A DNA stretch of 64,000 nucleotides from positions 3,612,666 to 3,676,665 of the forward strand of contig KV440964.1 in NCBI GenBank assembly GCA_001636495.1. Reading direction: 5' to 3'. Origin of the DNA: Sutcliffiella horikoshii. GTDB taxonomy: Bacteria > Bacillota > Bacilli > Bacillales > Bacillaceae_I. How positions within the stretch are numbered: the first letter of the stretch is position 1; the number at the start of each line of letters is the position of its first letter. Shown piece after piece: positions 24,958 through 33,598 of the stretch. The notes under the pieces were generated by a model, which was given only the letters and a program-made list of their open reading frames with translations, made no database searches and was not told where the DNA came from. The translations under genes were made by a program, and so were the position numbers.

Positions 24958-26214
24958 CTATTTATTTTTCGTAAGCTGCAAAGCTTTTTTAATGTCTTTC
25001 AAAGAGGATGACTTGCCATACATCAAGACTCCCCCACGGTACACTTTCGCCCCGAAGATGGCCAATAACACAATCGTTGCCATCAAAAGGCCAATGGATA
25101 GACTGATCTCCCAAAGAGGAACATTTAACATCCCCACTCGAAGGAACATGATCATTGGCGCAAAGAACGGAATGAATGAAGTTACCTGGATAAAGGAATT
25201 GTCTGGATTACCGAGACCGAACATGGAAATCATGAATCCAGCCACTATCAATAAAGTCATCGGCATAATCATCTGTTGGATTTCTTCAATTCTGCTAACA
25301 AGGGAGCCAAGGAAAGCGGCAAACGTTGCATACAGGAAGTATCCCAAAAGGAAGAATACAACTGCATAGACAAAGGTTGCTATCGGCAGATCACCTACAC
25401 CCAAATATTCAAACATGCCACCAGCACCGGCCATGCTATCCAGGTTACGGCTAAGAGAAGAGTACCCAATGATGATCCAGAACGCAAGCTGCGTTAAGCT
25501 CAGTAAGGCAATCCCTAAGATTTTACCGAACATGTGCATAATTGGAGATGCCGATGAGATAAGAATCTCCATGACACGGGATGATTTCTCCACGGCCACT
25601 TCGGTTGCAATCATGCTTGCGTATAGAATCACGGAAAAGTAGATGACAAAGAGCAGTACATATACCAACCCACGAGCTTGGTTAAGCTCTTCTGCTGACT
25701 TTGCTGATTCCTCCAAAGCTACTACATCAAAGGTGATGGGTGTGTATAACTGGGCAATCTCTTCTTGTGATAATCCAAGTTGGCTAGTTGCCAGCTCATT
25801 TTTCACTTGCTGCAGCATGGATTCCACTTGCATCATCGTTTGTGAATCGGTAATGGAAGCAGCTTTGTACACGCCTGAAGGTAATCCATCCGGATTGGTA
25901 GAAAGGACAAGCAGGCCATCATACTCTCCCTCTGTTACCTTATCCTCCGCCTCTGGTTCATTGCTTACTATTTCAAAGTTAAGGTTGCTGTTTGGAGTCA
26001 TGGAAAGTTGCTGTTCCAATAATGGTGCGATATTGTTTTCCTCATCATAAACGGCTACTATTTTGTCTTCCTCTTTGTCAAATATATCAATTATAGATTG
26101 AATATTCGTAACGCCGATAATCAAGACAGTTGTTACCAATGTGGAGATAATGAATGACTTGGACTTCAATTTGCTCATATAAGTGTGCATTAAAATAATC
26201 CAAAACTTATTCAT
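24958..26214 (-). CDS. yhaP: YhaP, ABC exporter membrane subunit (NatB-like)
   Basis: 418-aa ABC-2-type permease. One N-terminal helix, a large extracellular domain (about 45-175) and a block of five or six C-terminal helices (180-400), as in Na+ exporter NatB. It overlaps the ATPase gene yhaQ by 8 bp. The ATG at 26214 is used; the GTG at 26226 lies inside its ribosome site (GGTAGGTG). Possible Na+ or drug efflux; substrate unproven. Confidence 0.85.
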   Translation of the reverse strand: MNKFWIILMHTYMSKLKSKSFIISTLVTTVLIIGVTNIQSIIDIFDKEEDKIVAVYDEENNIAPLLEQQLSMTPNSNLNFEIVSNEPEAEDKVTEGEYDGLLVLSTNPDGLPSGVYKAASITDSQTMMQVESMLQQVKNELATSQLGLSQEEIAQLYTPITFDVVALEESAKSAEELNQARGLVYVLLFVIYFSVILYASMIATEVAVEKSSRVMEILISSASPIMHMFGKILGIALLSLTQLAFWIIIGYSSLSRNLDSMAGAGGMFEYLGVGDLPIATFVYAVVFFLLGYFLYATFAAFLGSLVSRIEEIQQMIMPMTLLIVAGFMISMFGLGNPDNSFIQVTSFIPFFAPMIMFLRVGMLNVPLWEISLSIGLLMATIVLLAIFGAKVYRGGVLMYGKSSSLKDIKKALQLTKNK

Positions 26215-27109
26215 GATAGGAAGCACCTACCTTTTCTATGAAAATATCATTCAAGGACGGCTCTTCCAAGATAAACTTCCGGATATAACCTTTACCCGTT
26301 ATCTGTTGCAGTAAGGTCTGTGAAACATCTTCATCATCGACCTGGAGGATCATCCCTTCCGCGGTCTGTTTTGTTTTGGTGACACCAGGGACATTTGCCA
26401 GGAATCCTAAGTCAAAGTCTGCATGGATGATGACATTTTTCCTGCCAAAAGAACGCTTGATATCTCTCAAGGATCCATGGACTACAGGCTGCCCATGATG
26501 CATGATACACAGGTGCTCGCACAACTCTTCCACATGCTCCATCCGGTGACTGGAAAAGACGATGGAAGTTCCTTGCTTTTTAAGATCCACTACTGCTTCT
26601 TTCAATAGCTCCACATTCAATGGATCTAACCCGCTGAACGGCTCATCTAATATTAATAGCTTCGGATTATGTATAGTCGAAGCGATGAACTGTATTTTCT
26701 GCTGGTTCCCTTTTGAGAGCTCTTCCACTTTTTTATTCAAATATTCCGGTACCTTGAACCGCTCCAACCAATAGTCTAGCTGTTTCAAGATTTCCGCTTT
26801 CTCCATCCCACGCAGCCTGCCCAAATAAATCATCTGGTCCTTGACCGTCAGCTTGGGATAAAGTCCTCTTTCTTCCGGTAAATACCCGACCAAGTGGCTC
26901 TCTCTATATGTTATCGGCTTTCCTGCCCAGGAAACCTTCCCTTCCGTCGGCTCCAACAATCCAAGAACCATCCGGAATGTGGTAGTCTTACCTGCACCGT
27001 TCGCTCCTAGGAAACCAAACATTTCACTTTCAGGTATTTCCAAGGTCAAATTATTAACGGCTACATGCTTCCCAAATTTTTTGGTCACGCCTTCTATCTT
27101 TAATGCCAT
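26207..27109 (-). CDS. yhaQ: YhaQ, ABC exporter ATPase (NatA-like)
   Basis: 300-aa ABC ATPase: Walker A GANGAGKTT, signature ELSKGNQQKI, Walker B LLILDEPFSGLD, switch H in SSHRM, plus a C-terminal regulatory extension of about 80 aa typical of the NatA/DUF4162 type. It pairs with YhaP. Ribosome site AGGAGG precedes the ATG. Confidence 0.88.
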   Translation of the reverse strand: MALKIEGVTKKFGKHVAVNNLTLEIPESEMFGFLGANGAGKTTTFRMVLGLLEPTEGKVSWAGKPITYRESHLVGYLPEERGLYPKLTVKDQMIYLGRLRGMEKAEILKQLDYWLERFKVPEYLNKKVEELSKGNQQKIQFIASTIHNPKLLILDEPFSGLDPLNVELLKEAVVDLKKQGTSIVFSSHRMEHVEELCEHLCIMHHGQPVVHGSLRDIKRSFGRKNVIIHADFDLGFLANVPGVTKTKQTAEGMILQVDDEDVSQTLLQQITGKGYIRKFILEEPSLNDIFIEKVGASYHE

Positions 27110-27228
27110 ATAGTAATCCCTCCTATGCTATCTTTTACATATACGTTTTAAGTGTTAAATAGTTTCATAATGTAGTAAAATAGAAATAATGAATTGTGAT
27201 TCAGTTATTAGACATGGAGGGGACAGGA

Positions 27229-27414
27229 ATGGGTAAGTATATGCTAACAGCCTTTAGTAAAAACGGGGAAACACTTCTCGATGAGAGCTTTGAGGCTACA
27301 ACAGAAAAAGAGGCAAAGGAATTTGGGGAGAAAAGATTGGAAGAGCTTAAACTTTTGGACTCTACTCACCGCTGTACGAACGCTAGCGGAAAGCTGGTTC
27401 TTTTTCATAGGTAG
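27229..27414 (+). CDS. yhzD: YhzD-like small protein
   Basis: 61-aa soluble protein, same length and place as YhzD of B. subtilis. Beta-strand N-terminus (GKYMLTAFSKNGE) and an amphipathic helix (TEKEAKEFGEKRLEEL). The ATG at 27229 follows GGAGGGGACAGGA; upstream in-frame codons are rejected. Divergent from yhaQ; function unknown. Confidence 0.8.
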   Translation: MGKYMLTAFSKNGETLLDESFEATTEKEAKEFGEKRLEELKLLDSTHRCTNASGKLVLFHR

Positions 27415-27440
27415 ACAGCCATAGATTCAATTTCTTAAAA

Positions 27441-27483
27441 AATGGGAAGCTGCTCCATTGTCCAATGGGAGCAGCTTCCTTAT
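27441..27483. terminator. Bidirectional terminator yhzD / yhaR
   Basis: GGAAGCTGCTCC / GGAGCAGCTTCC arms with an ATTG/CAAT extension, between two convergent genes. Confidence 0.85.
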
Positions 27484-28253
27484 TAATTCCCGGTAAATTG
27501 CGGCTTTCTCTTTTCTATGAAAGCCTTTATTCCTTCTTTATGGTCTTGTGATTGTCTCATTCTTCGTTGTGCATTCTTTTCAAGCTCCAGAATCTGCTGA
27601 AGCTTTGGCAAGGATTGCTTTGTGTAAACCGCCTTCGTTTCTAGCATCGCCTGAAGTGGAGCATGGAGAAGTACAGCAACTCTTTGGGAGATTTCTTCTT
27701 CGACTTGATCTCCTGCAAGGCTATCCACCAACCCTAAACTGAGAGCTTCTTCAGCGGAGATCGTCTTTCCTTCCCAAATCATCTGTTTGGCCTTGGCTTC
27801 CCCGAGACGTTTTTCCATGAAGAAGTGACCACCACCGTCAGGGATTAAACCGATTTTTATGAAATTCATGGCAAGCTTCGTGGAAGTATGCGCAACAACA
27901 AAATCGCTGGCAAGAGCAAAACTTAAACCCAGCCCTGCAGCGGCACCATGAAGAGCACTTATCGTAATTTTCGGCATGGTATAAAGCTTGGTAATAATGG
28001 ATCCAATTGTATCCATTACTTGGTCGAAGTCTCCTCCCACATTTTCCTGTAACATCATTTTGATATCTCCACCGGCACTGAATGCATTTCCGCTTCCTTT
28101 TAACACCAACACTTTCGCATCACTGTTTGATATCTCTTCTAGTGCTCGTTCTAGTTCCACAAGCATCTCCACATTCATTGCATTCAACGACTCCGGCCTA
28201 TTCAACTCCAAAACCACAACCGGCCCTTGATTTAACACATTAACCGTACCCAT
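27483..28253 (-). CDS. yhaR: Enoyl-CoA hydratase/isomerase family protein (YhaR-like)
   Basis: 256-aa crotonase-fold enzyme. The CoA-binding oxyanion segments GNAFSAGGDIKMM and HGAAAGLGLSFALASDF are clear. In this family a Glu near GLIPDGGG would be needed for hydration; here the stretch reads GLIPDGGGHFFMEKRLG, so a hydratase or isomerase role is uncertain. ATG at 28253 has AAAGGG 9 nt upstream; the frame to 28271 is not needed. Confidence 0.82.
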   Translation of the reverse strand: MGTVNVLNQGPVVVLELNRPESLNAMNVEMLVELERALEEISNSDAKVLVLKGSGNAFSAGGDIKMMLQENVGGDFDQVMDTIGSIITKLYTMPKITISALHGAAAGLGLSFALASDFVVAHTSTKLAMNFIKIGLIPDGGGHFFMEKRLGEAKAKQMIWEGKTISAEEALSLGLVDSLAGDQVEEEISQRVAVLLHAPLQAMLETKAVYTKQSLPKLQQILELEKNAQRRMRQSQDHKEGIKAFIEKRKPQFTGN

Positions 28254-28316
28254 ACAAACACACCCTTTCATTTAATCGTAATGTTAGTTTGAATATTTAG
28301 AATTATTAAAGTTCTG

Positions 28317-28337
28317 TGCGGGGGTCAGACCCCCGCA
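28317..28337. repeat. GGGTCAGACCC palindrome
   Basis: Nine-bp arms (TGCGGGGGTC / GACCCCCGCA, one-base centre) in the gap between the hot-dog gene and yhaR. A shorter version recurs at 50990-51000 with similar flank (CAGG..TTTTC). Confidence 0.6.
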
Positions 28338-28349
28338 GGAATTTTCGCT

Positions 28350-28727
28350 TCAATCTCGAATAACACCGGTACTGTTGCCTAGGAGGACTTGTTTGCCTTT
28401 TTGGTTGGTGTAGATGGATGTGACGTTGACTTGTTTGTAGCCTTCTTGTTGTTGGACATTGGTGAGGGTGGCTTCACAGGTAATGGTGTCTCCTGTAAAG
28501 ACAGGACGCAGAAATTCCATGTTCATTTCTCTTGCAATGTAGTTCAGGTCTCCCCCTATTTTGGTACCAATACTTGCAGTTAGCAGACCATGGACCATTA
28601 ATCGACCATGTTCATCCTTTTCTACATGATGCCTGCCTTGATCTCCTGAAACTTCTCCAAATTGTAGGGTCTCCTCTACTGTAAAGGTTCTTGAATAGGT
28701 CAATACATCACCCGTTTGAACAGTCAT
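28350..28727 (-). CDS. MaoC-like hot-dog-fold protein
   Basis: 125-aa single hot-dog domain, resembling MaoC-type dehydratases and acyl-CoA thioesterases (VHGLLTASIGTKIGG; FLRPVFTGDTITCEA). The catalytic Asp/His pair of R-hydratases is only partly visible (GDQGRHHVEKD...HG), so the reaction is not assigned. About 100 bp upstream of yhaR on the same strand, suggesting acyl-CoA metabolism. Ribosome site GGGAGGG. Confidence 0.72.
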   Translation of the reverse strand: MTVQTGDVLTYSRTFTVEETLQFGEVSGDQGRHHVEKDEHGRLMVHGLLTASIGTKIGGDLNYIAREMNMEFLRPVFTGDTITCEATLTNVQQQEGYKQVNVTSIYTNQKGKQVLLGNSTGVIRD

Positions 28728-28810
28728 CCTTTTCCCTCCCCCAAGTTATTTATATCTAGTATAATATGAAAACGCTTAAAAATGAATGATTATTCACTCA
28801 TTTAACAAAA

Positions 28811-28843
28811 ATAAAAAGCGAGGATTTTTCATCCCCGCCATTT
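28811..28843 (-). terminator. Terminator after hemZ
   Basis: GCGGGGAT / ATCCTCGC arms followed by TTTTTATTTTT on the minus strand. Confidence 0.8.
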
Positions 28844-28846
28844 TTG

Positions 28847-30334
28847 TTAGTTTCTACCTGAAAAGAGTTCTTCCAAAATCCGAATTTTTTCATCTGTATA
28901 ATGTTCAAAACCATCATTATAAGACTTAGGATCTTTCGGATTGGCAAAGCGAGTTATCTTCCCAGTTTCAGGATGGACAAACTTACTAGATGCTCCGCAC
29001 CCAAGTCCTATGATCGTCTGTTTCTCTTCCATGATCATGATGTTATAGATACTATCTTGTCCTGGCAATGCATATCCTACATTCTCCAAATTACCAAGGA
29101 TATTTTTCTGGCGATACAGGTAATATGGGACATAGTTGTGATTTGTAGTCCACTCAGTCGCCATATCCATCATTTTTGTGATTTCATATCGATCTGCTAC
29201 CTTGTAGCGATTCTTATTTTGTGTCATTTCAGAAGCTCGTTTGAAAGACAAAGTATGGACCGTCAAGGATTCGGGCATCAGCTTTTCCGTCTCTTCCAAC
29301 GTATGAGTGAACTCTTCCACCCCTTCGCCTGGCAAGCCGATAATCAAGTCCATGTTGATATTATTCATGCCCATTTCACGTGCAAGGTGGAACTTATCAA
29401 TGGTTTCCTCTACGGTATGATGACGGCCGATCGCCTTCAATGTTTCCTGTGTATAAGACTGTGGATTAATGCTGATCCGGTCAATATTCCACTTTTTCAA
29501 CACCTCAAGCTTCTCAGGTGTAATCGTATCTGGACGTCCAGCTTCCACTGTTACTTCGCGAACTTTTTCCATATCAGGGAAAGAGTTATACATCTGCTCA
29601 TAAAGCATGTCCATCTCTTCCGCAGTGATACTTGTTGGCGTCCCTCCGCCATAATAGACAGTGGTAATCTTGATGCCTTTTTCTTTTAACCAGCCACCAA
29701 TCGCATCAATCTCATGATGCAAGCCTCCAAGGAAAGAATCTACCTTTCCCTGTTTTCCATTGATGGCATAGGCAGGGAATGTACAGTACGCACATTTTGT
29801 CGGACAGAATGGAATACCGATATAAATGCTGACTTCTTCTCCCAAGTCATGCAAATCTGGTACAACATCCAGCTGGCGATCTACAATCTGCTGCATCAAC
29901 TCTATTTTTTCATCTGTAATTAAGTAATCTTCCCTGAGCTGTTGATGGACTTTTTCTTTTGCTTCTCCCTTTTGAAGCTTGGAATGAAGCAGTTTCGTTG
30001 GACGGATTCCCGTTAAGATCCCCCACTTTTGAATAATTCCTGTATGCTCTTGTAAAAGAGTCAAATAAACATAGGACACTGCTTGTTTTTTTAGGCGAAA
30101 GCTTTCTTTTTCATCAGAATCGCCCAACTCTTTGTCGTGAGTACAAGAAAGTTCTCCTAGTTCCCCTTTTACGATGAACGTAGTGTTTTTTTCTTCGACC
30201 TCGAATATCACCTTTAACTCACAAGATGCATCTTCCCCAAGCACCACATCTGTTTCCTCAAAAAATAAATCCGCAATCAATGATAACGGTCGCTGATATC
30301 TATCATCATGTAATCCTATTATAGCAATCTTCAA
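28847..30334 (-). CDS. hemZ: HemZ-like radical SAM coproporphyrinogen dehydrogenase
   Basis: 495-aa radical-SAM enzyme of the HemN/HemZ group. The 4Fe-4S site is CPTKCAYC (Cys-x3-Cys-x2-Cys) followed by TFPAYAI; YYGGGTPTS and VEAGRPDTI are further SAM elements. The N-terminal 150 residues are the HemZ-specific part. Oxygen-independent haem or related porphyrin step. Start is TTG at 30334 (AAAGGTGA, 5 nt); the GTG at 30343 is part of that ribosome site. Confidence 0.85.
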   Translation of the reverse strand: MKIAIIGLHDDRYQRPLSLIADLFFEETDVVLGEDASCELKVIFEVEEKNTTFIVKGELGELSCTHDKELGDSDEKESFRLKKQAVSYVYLTLLQEHTGIIQKWGILTGIRPTKLLHSKLQKGEAKEKVHQQLREDYLITDEKIELMQQIVDRQLDVVPDLHDLGEEVSIYIGIPFCPTKCAYCTFPAYAINGKQGKVDSFLGGLHHEIDAIGGWLKEKGIKITTVYYGGGTPTSITAEEMDMLYEQMYNSFPDMEKVREVTVEAGRPDTITPEKLEVLKKWNIDRISINPQSYTQETLKAIGRHHTVEETIDKFHLAREMGMNNINMDLIIGLPGEGVEEFTHTLEETEKLMPESLTVHTLSFKRASEMTQNKNRYKVADRYEITKMMDMATEWTTNHNYVPYYLYRQKNILGNLENVGYALPGQDSIYNIMIMEEKQTIIGLGCGASSKFVHPETGKITRFANPKDPKSYNDGFEHYTDEKIRILEELFSGRN

Positions 30335-30503
30335 GTTAATCACCTTTCACACTTGCTTTATTTACGCAAGATTTCACTTCCACTAGTGTAACGGATGTAG
30401 TGCACGCATATCAAGATAATACCGTTGGAAAAGAAACAAGCTTCCTGTTTTTTGGTGTCAGGTATGGAAGTTTTCTAATTAATTTTGATTTTCAACGGGG
30501 GCT

Positions 30504-30607
30504 CTATGAGTCGCGTTTTTCTTCTCGTTCTCTAATTTCGCGTTTCATACGACCCCTATGAGTCCTGCTTTTCCTTCTGCTACCTGATTCCGGGCTTCAT
30601 ACTCCAT
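30504..30607. repeat. Two-unit 52-bp tandem repeat
   Basis: CTATGAGTC starts at 30504 and again at 30556; the units share TTTT.CTTCT, the A/G-ATTTC block and TTCATAC. Each unit begins TATGA and ends TCATA, so each can fold back. It lies in the 350-bp gap between hemZ and the HAD gene. Confidence 0.7.
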
Positions 30608-30643
30608 ACAACCATCTTCCCTATCGCAATATTCCCCTCCCAA

Positions 30644-30684
30644 AAAATAAAAAAGACAAACCCCCTTTTAAAGAGTCTGCCCTT
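30644..30684 (-). terminator. Terminator after the HAD gene
   Basis: Minus-strand GCAGACTC / GGGTTTGT arms (wobble pairs) followed by CTTTTTTATTTTTT. Confidence 0.55.
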
Positions 30685-30690
30685 ATCATT

Positions 30691-31551
30691 CTATATCTTC
30701 ATTTTATTTAAAAACGCAATGCGTTGCTGTTTGCGGAAATGTTCTTTGATCATATAAGCTACACCGTTTTCATCATTCGTTCTGGTAATCCAGTCGGCAG
30801 CCTGCTTTACTTCTTTTGGGGCATTGCCCATAGCAACGCCTAGGCCAGCCACCTCAATAATTGGCAGATCCTCCAGCGTATCTCCTATGACAACCATCTC
30901 CTGTGGCAGGATTTTCAGCACTTCGCCAAGGGTGAGTAACCCATCCATTTTTGTTCCACCATCAGGCAGGATATCGACCTTCCCGTCGGCATGCACGAGA
31001 ATCTCTATCCCTTCAAACGCAGATTTCAATGTTTTTAATACCCTCTCTCTCTCCTCCGGTTCTGTAAAGTAGACTTCTATTTTCGGAGGGGCAATCGGGT
31101 TATCAATCAGCGTATCCCCTAAGGACTCGACAAACTGCATCGGATAGATTAAGGGATCACTCGAACCGAGTACGGCTCTTGCCATTAGGTTATTGGCTCC
31201 ACGCAGCCTGTTCCCTATGGAGTAACGTTCATGAAGGATGCGGACTGTGCAGTCATAGTTTTCTAACACCTGCACCAGATTAAATGTTTTATCCTCCGAC
31301 AGACGCTTCACATGAAGAGGTTGTTCCAGCTTGGAGGCAATAAACGATCCCCCGTGTGTGACTAAAAAAGTATCAAGCTTCAAAGATTTAGCCACTTTTT
31401 TGGCAAACGCAAAGTTGCGGCCTGTCACAAGTGTTACGTAGACTCCCTTGTTTTTCACATACTCTATCGCTTCTTTCGTTTCCTTTGCCAATCTTCCATT
31501 CGACTTCAATAGCGTGCCATCAATATTGATGGCGAGCAGGCGGTATATCAT
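30691..31551 (-). CDS. HAD-superfamily (Cof-type) protein, YhaX-like
   Basis: 286-aa Cof/SupH-type HAD protein with a class-IIB cap. Motif I reads AINIDGTLL: the nucleophile Asp position (residue 9) is Asn while D11 is kept. Motif II LVTGRN, and motif IV VIGDTLEDLPI are intact. Sugar phosphate or FMN phosphatases are typical of the family, but the Asn should block phosphoryl transfer. Location corresponds to yhaX of B. subtilis. Ribosome site AAGGAGG. Confidence 0.8.
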   Translation of the reverse strand: MIYRLLAINIDGTLLKSNGRLAKETKEAIEYVKNKGVYVTLVTGRNFAFAKKVAKSLKLDTFLVTHGGSFIASKLEQPLHVKRLSEDKTFNLVQVLENYDCTVRILHERYSIGNRLRGANNLMARAVLGSSDPLIYPMQFVESLGDTLIDNPIAPPKIEVYFTEPEERERVLKTLKSAFEGIEILVHADGKVDILPDGGTKMDGLLTLGEVLKILPQEMVVIGDTLEDLPIIEVAGLGVAMGNAPKEVKQAADWITRTNDENGVAYMIKEHFRKQQRIAFLNKMKI

Positions 31552-31687
31552 GGAGAGACCTCCTTATCTAAGATGTTTGTACTTATTGATATGAGTATGA
31601 GGAAAATGGGGGAAATAGAACATTTGGAGTTTACGTCAAAAAAAATGAGCTGTCGGAACTCATTCAGATAACTTTATAGTCAAAAGA

Positions 31688-31716
31688 AAAAACGCACCAT
31701 TAAAAGTGCGTTTTCC
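31688..31716 (-). terminator. Terminator after yheA
   Basis: AAAACGCACTTTT / GGTGCGTTTT arms and a T-run on the minus strand. Confidence 0.8.
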
Positions 31717-31735
31717 CTTACATTCCATGTATCAA

Positions 31736-32095
31736 TTAGTTAGCGGAATCTACGTTGCTATATAACTCTTCAAGAGGCTTCATGATGATTTTGTTCAGTT
31801 CGCTTACCATCATGCTCATTTGTTGCTCTGCTTCCATAAGCTTTGCAATAGATTCGTTTTGTTGAACAACAGCTACAGTCTTTTGCGCCTGCTCTACTTC
31901 TTCTTGTGTGATTTCCTGACCGCTCATTTGCTTTTGTTGAAGTTCTAATTGGATGTTGCGGAAGTTTTCGAACATTCTTTTTGTCGTCTCGTCTGCGAAA
32001 ACCTCTTTATATAAAGTTTGTAGATTTTTGAACTCATCACTTTCTTTAATTGTTGTTTCTAGGTTGTACGCTACGTCATAAACTTTGTTTGCCAT
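31736..32095 (-). CDS. yheA: YheA, YlbF/YmcA-family protein
   Basis: 119-aa all-helical protein of the YlbF/YmcA group. KRMFENFRNIQLELQQKQMSGQEIT and the C-terminal LNKIIMKPLEELY are nearly as in B. subtilis YheA (117 aa). YlbF and YmcA form a complex modulating RNase Y; a similar adaptor role for YheA is only inference. The ATG at 32095 is used (AAGGA 11 nt upstream); the frame extends ten codons further but without a better site. Confidence 0.85.
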   Translation of the reverse strand: MANKVYDVAYNLETTIKESDEFKNLQTLYKEVFADETTKRMFENFRNIQLELQQKQMSGQEITQEEVEQAQKTVAVVQQNESIAKLMEAEQQMSMMVSELNKIIMKPLEELYSNVDSAN

Positions 32096-32201
32096 TTGCA
32101 CGTCATTCCTTCCTTTTTTGCCCATCTTTCAGGCATGCTAGTGACCAGTATAACAAACCTGCCAGCGTCATTCAAACCAAAAGGGTAAAGCTGCGCTAAC
32201 G

Positions 32202-32332
32202 CCTGTAGTTTTCCGTTTCAGGTATTCGCTTTCCGCGGGGCGGTGCTTGAGCCTCCTCGGCTTCGCCTGTGGGGTCTCAAGTCTACCGCTACCTCCCGCC
32301 GGAGTCTCATACCTTCCACTTCAAACTACAGG
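32202..32332 (-). repeat. Structured intergenic repeat, subtype 3 (copy 8)
   Basis: Minus-strand copy: CCTGTAGTTT / AAACTACAGG outer arms, AGGTAT / ATACCT, GCGGT / ACCGC, TTGAG / CTCAA, GGC-GAA-GCC apical hairpin. Between yheB and yheA. Confidence 0.85.
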
Positions 32333-32344
32333 GGAGAGCTTCAC

Positions 32345-33478
32345 TCAAAGGAAAAGCACCAGCATTCCTTGTAGTAGTCCGATCAGTCCTCCTAGTAGAG
32401 CCCCTAGGTATGTGATTAGTTTTAATTCTCGGCGGGATACAGACAAAACCATTTCCTCCACTTCCTGCAGGGAAAATGATTCTACCTGATCTCGTACCAC
32501 TTCCTCGAGTTTCAGCCTTATAAGCAACTCTTCCAATTTCTCAAGCAAGAGTTCGCTTCCTGTGGAAAAGGCGGCGGGAACCATTTTCTCCATCAACCAC
32601 GGATAGATTGGTTCGATCGCTTCCTTCACCGTTTTGTTCATCCATTTCGGTACATCGACCGTACGCTCTACTACTGTATGGAGGGAAGAAAGGATTGCTT
32701 CTCTTGTGATTCTATTTTCAAGATCCTGAATATCCATCTCCTTCAGTTTATTCCATTCCCGGTACAAAACATTTATCAGAACATCCTTGGTACCATCATG
32801 CTTGAGAAACTTGATGATCTCGGGTTGAACCTTATCAACGAGCGGGTAATTGCCCATGAACATTTGCACAACATTCCCCAATTTCCCACGGGTTGCAATG
32901 AAGTCGTTGATCATCTTGGTTAACTGCCGCTTTCCTTCCACACTTTCAAAATGATGGATAGCTTTAGTCAGGATGAATTCTGAAACTGCTGGAATATTAC
33001 TTTCCACAGAATGTAGCAGATTTGCAGGCAATACCTGTTGAATAGGTTTTGAACGTAACCCTGTCATGACCTCTTCGTATTTACTCTCCACGATTTTTTG
33101 AAGATTCTCCTGGAAAAGTGTTTCGCCGTCTTTTATCCCGAACTTCGCCAAGACTTCCTGCACGCTAATCCCTTTTTCTAGATAGCCGTCAATCTCCTCT
33201 TTTACCCATTCTTCCGATTTTTTCTGAAAGGAACTGTTCACTAGTTTTCTTTTCATGCTTTCTGCTGTAAGAAGGTGCTCCATTACAAGCTTTCCGAGTT
33301 GATCAGCAAGCTCTGATCTTCTTTTTGGTATTAATCCGGGAGTAAACGGTACCCTTTTGCCGAATAGAAAAATGGGCCTATATGGCCGGAATAGCATCCT
33401 TATCGCAAGGGAGTTGGTAACGCCCCCTATCAATGCCCCTATTCCTACCATCAATACAATAACTAACAATATATCCAT
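32345..33478 (-). CDS. yheB: YheB, DUF445 membrane protein
   Basis: 377-aa DUF445 protein, same length as B. subtilis YheB. One N-terminal helix with a glycine-rich [17 protein letters not shown] stretch, followed by [13 protein letters not shown], a long charged helical middle and a C-terminal membrane helix ([16 protein letters not shown]). Possibly linked to spore envelope; function unknown. Divergent from the yheC/yheD cluster. Confidence 0.88.
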   Translation of the reverse strand: MDILLVIVLMVGIGALIGGVTNSLAIRMLFRPYRPIFLFGKRVPFTPGLIPKRRSELADQLGKLVMEHLLTAESMKRKLVNSSFQKKSEEWVKEEIDGYLEKGISVQEVLAKFGIKDGETLFQENLQKIVESKYEEVMTGLRSKPIQQVLPANLLHSVESNIPAVSEFILTKAIHHFESVEGKRQLTKMINDFIATRGKLGNVVQMFMGNYPLVDKVQPEIIKFLKHDGTKDVLINVLYREWNKLKEMDIQDLENRITREAILSSLHTVVERTVDVPKWMNKTVKEAIEPIYPWLMEKMVPAAFSTGSELLLEKLEELLIRLKLEEVVRDQVESFSLQEVEEMVLSVSRRELKLITYLGALLGGLIGLLQGMLVLFL

Positions 33479-33598
33479 CTATCGCAACCTCTTTCCAATC
33501 ACCGATTTATCTTTGTTTCAATACTATACATTGTGGGGAAATCCCCATGTCTCTCCTACTGTTGTTGCCTAACCTTAGACAAAAAATGAGGGAAAAAC

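Noticed and set aside
28901-29689. Plus-strand 262-aa ORF
   Set aside because: Fully antisense to hemZ, whose radical-SAM motifs are intact; no ribosome site or recognisable protein features.
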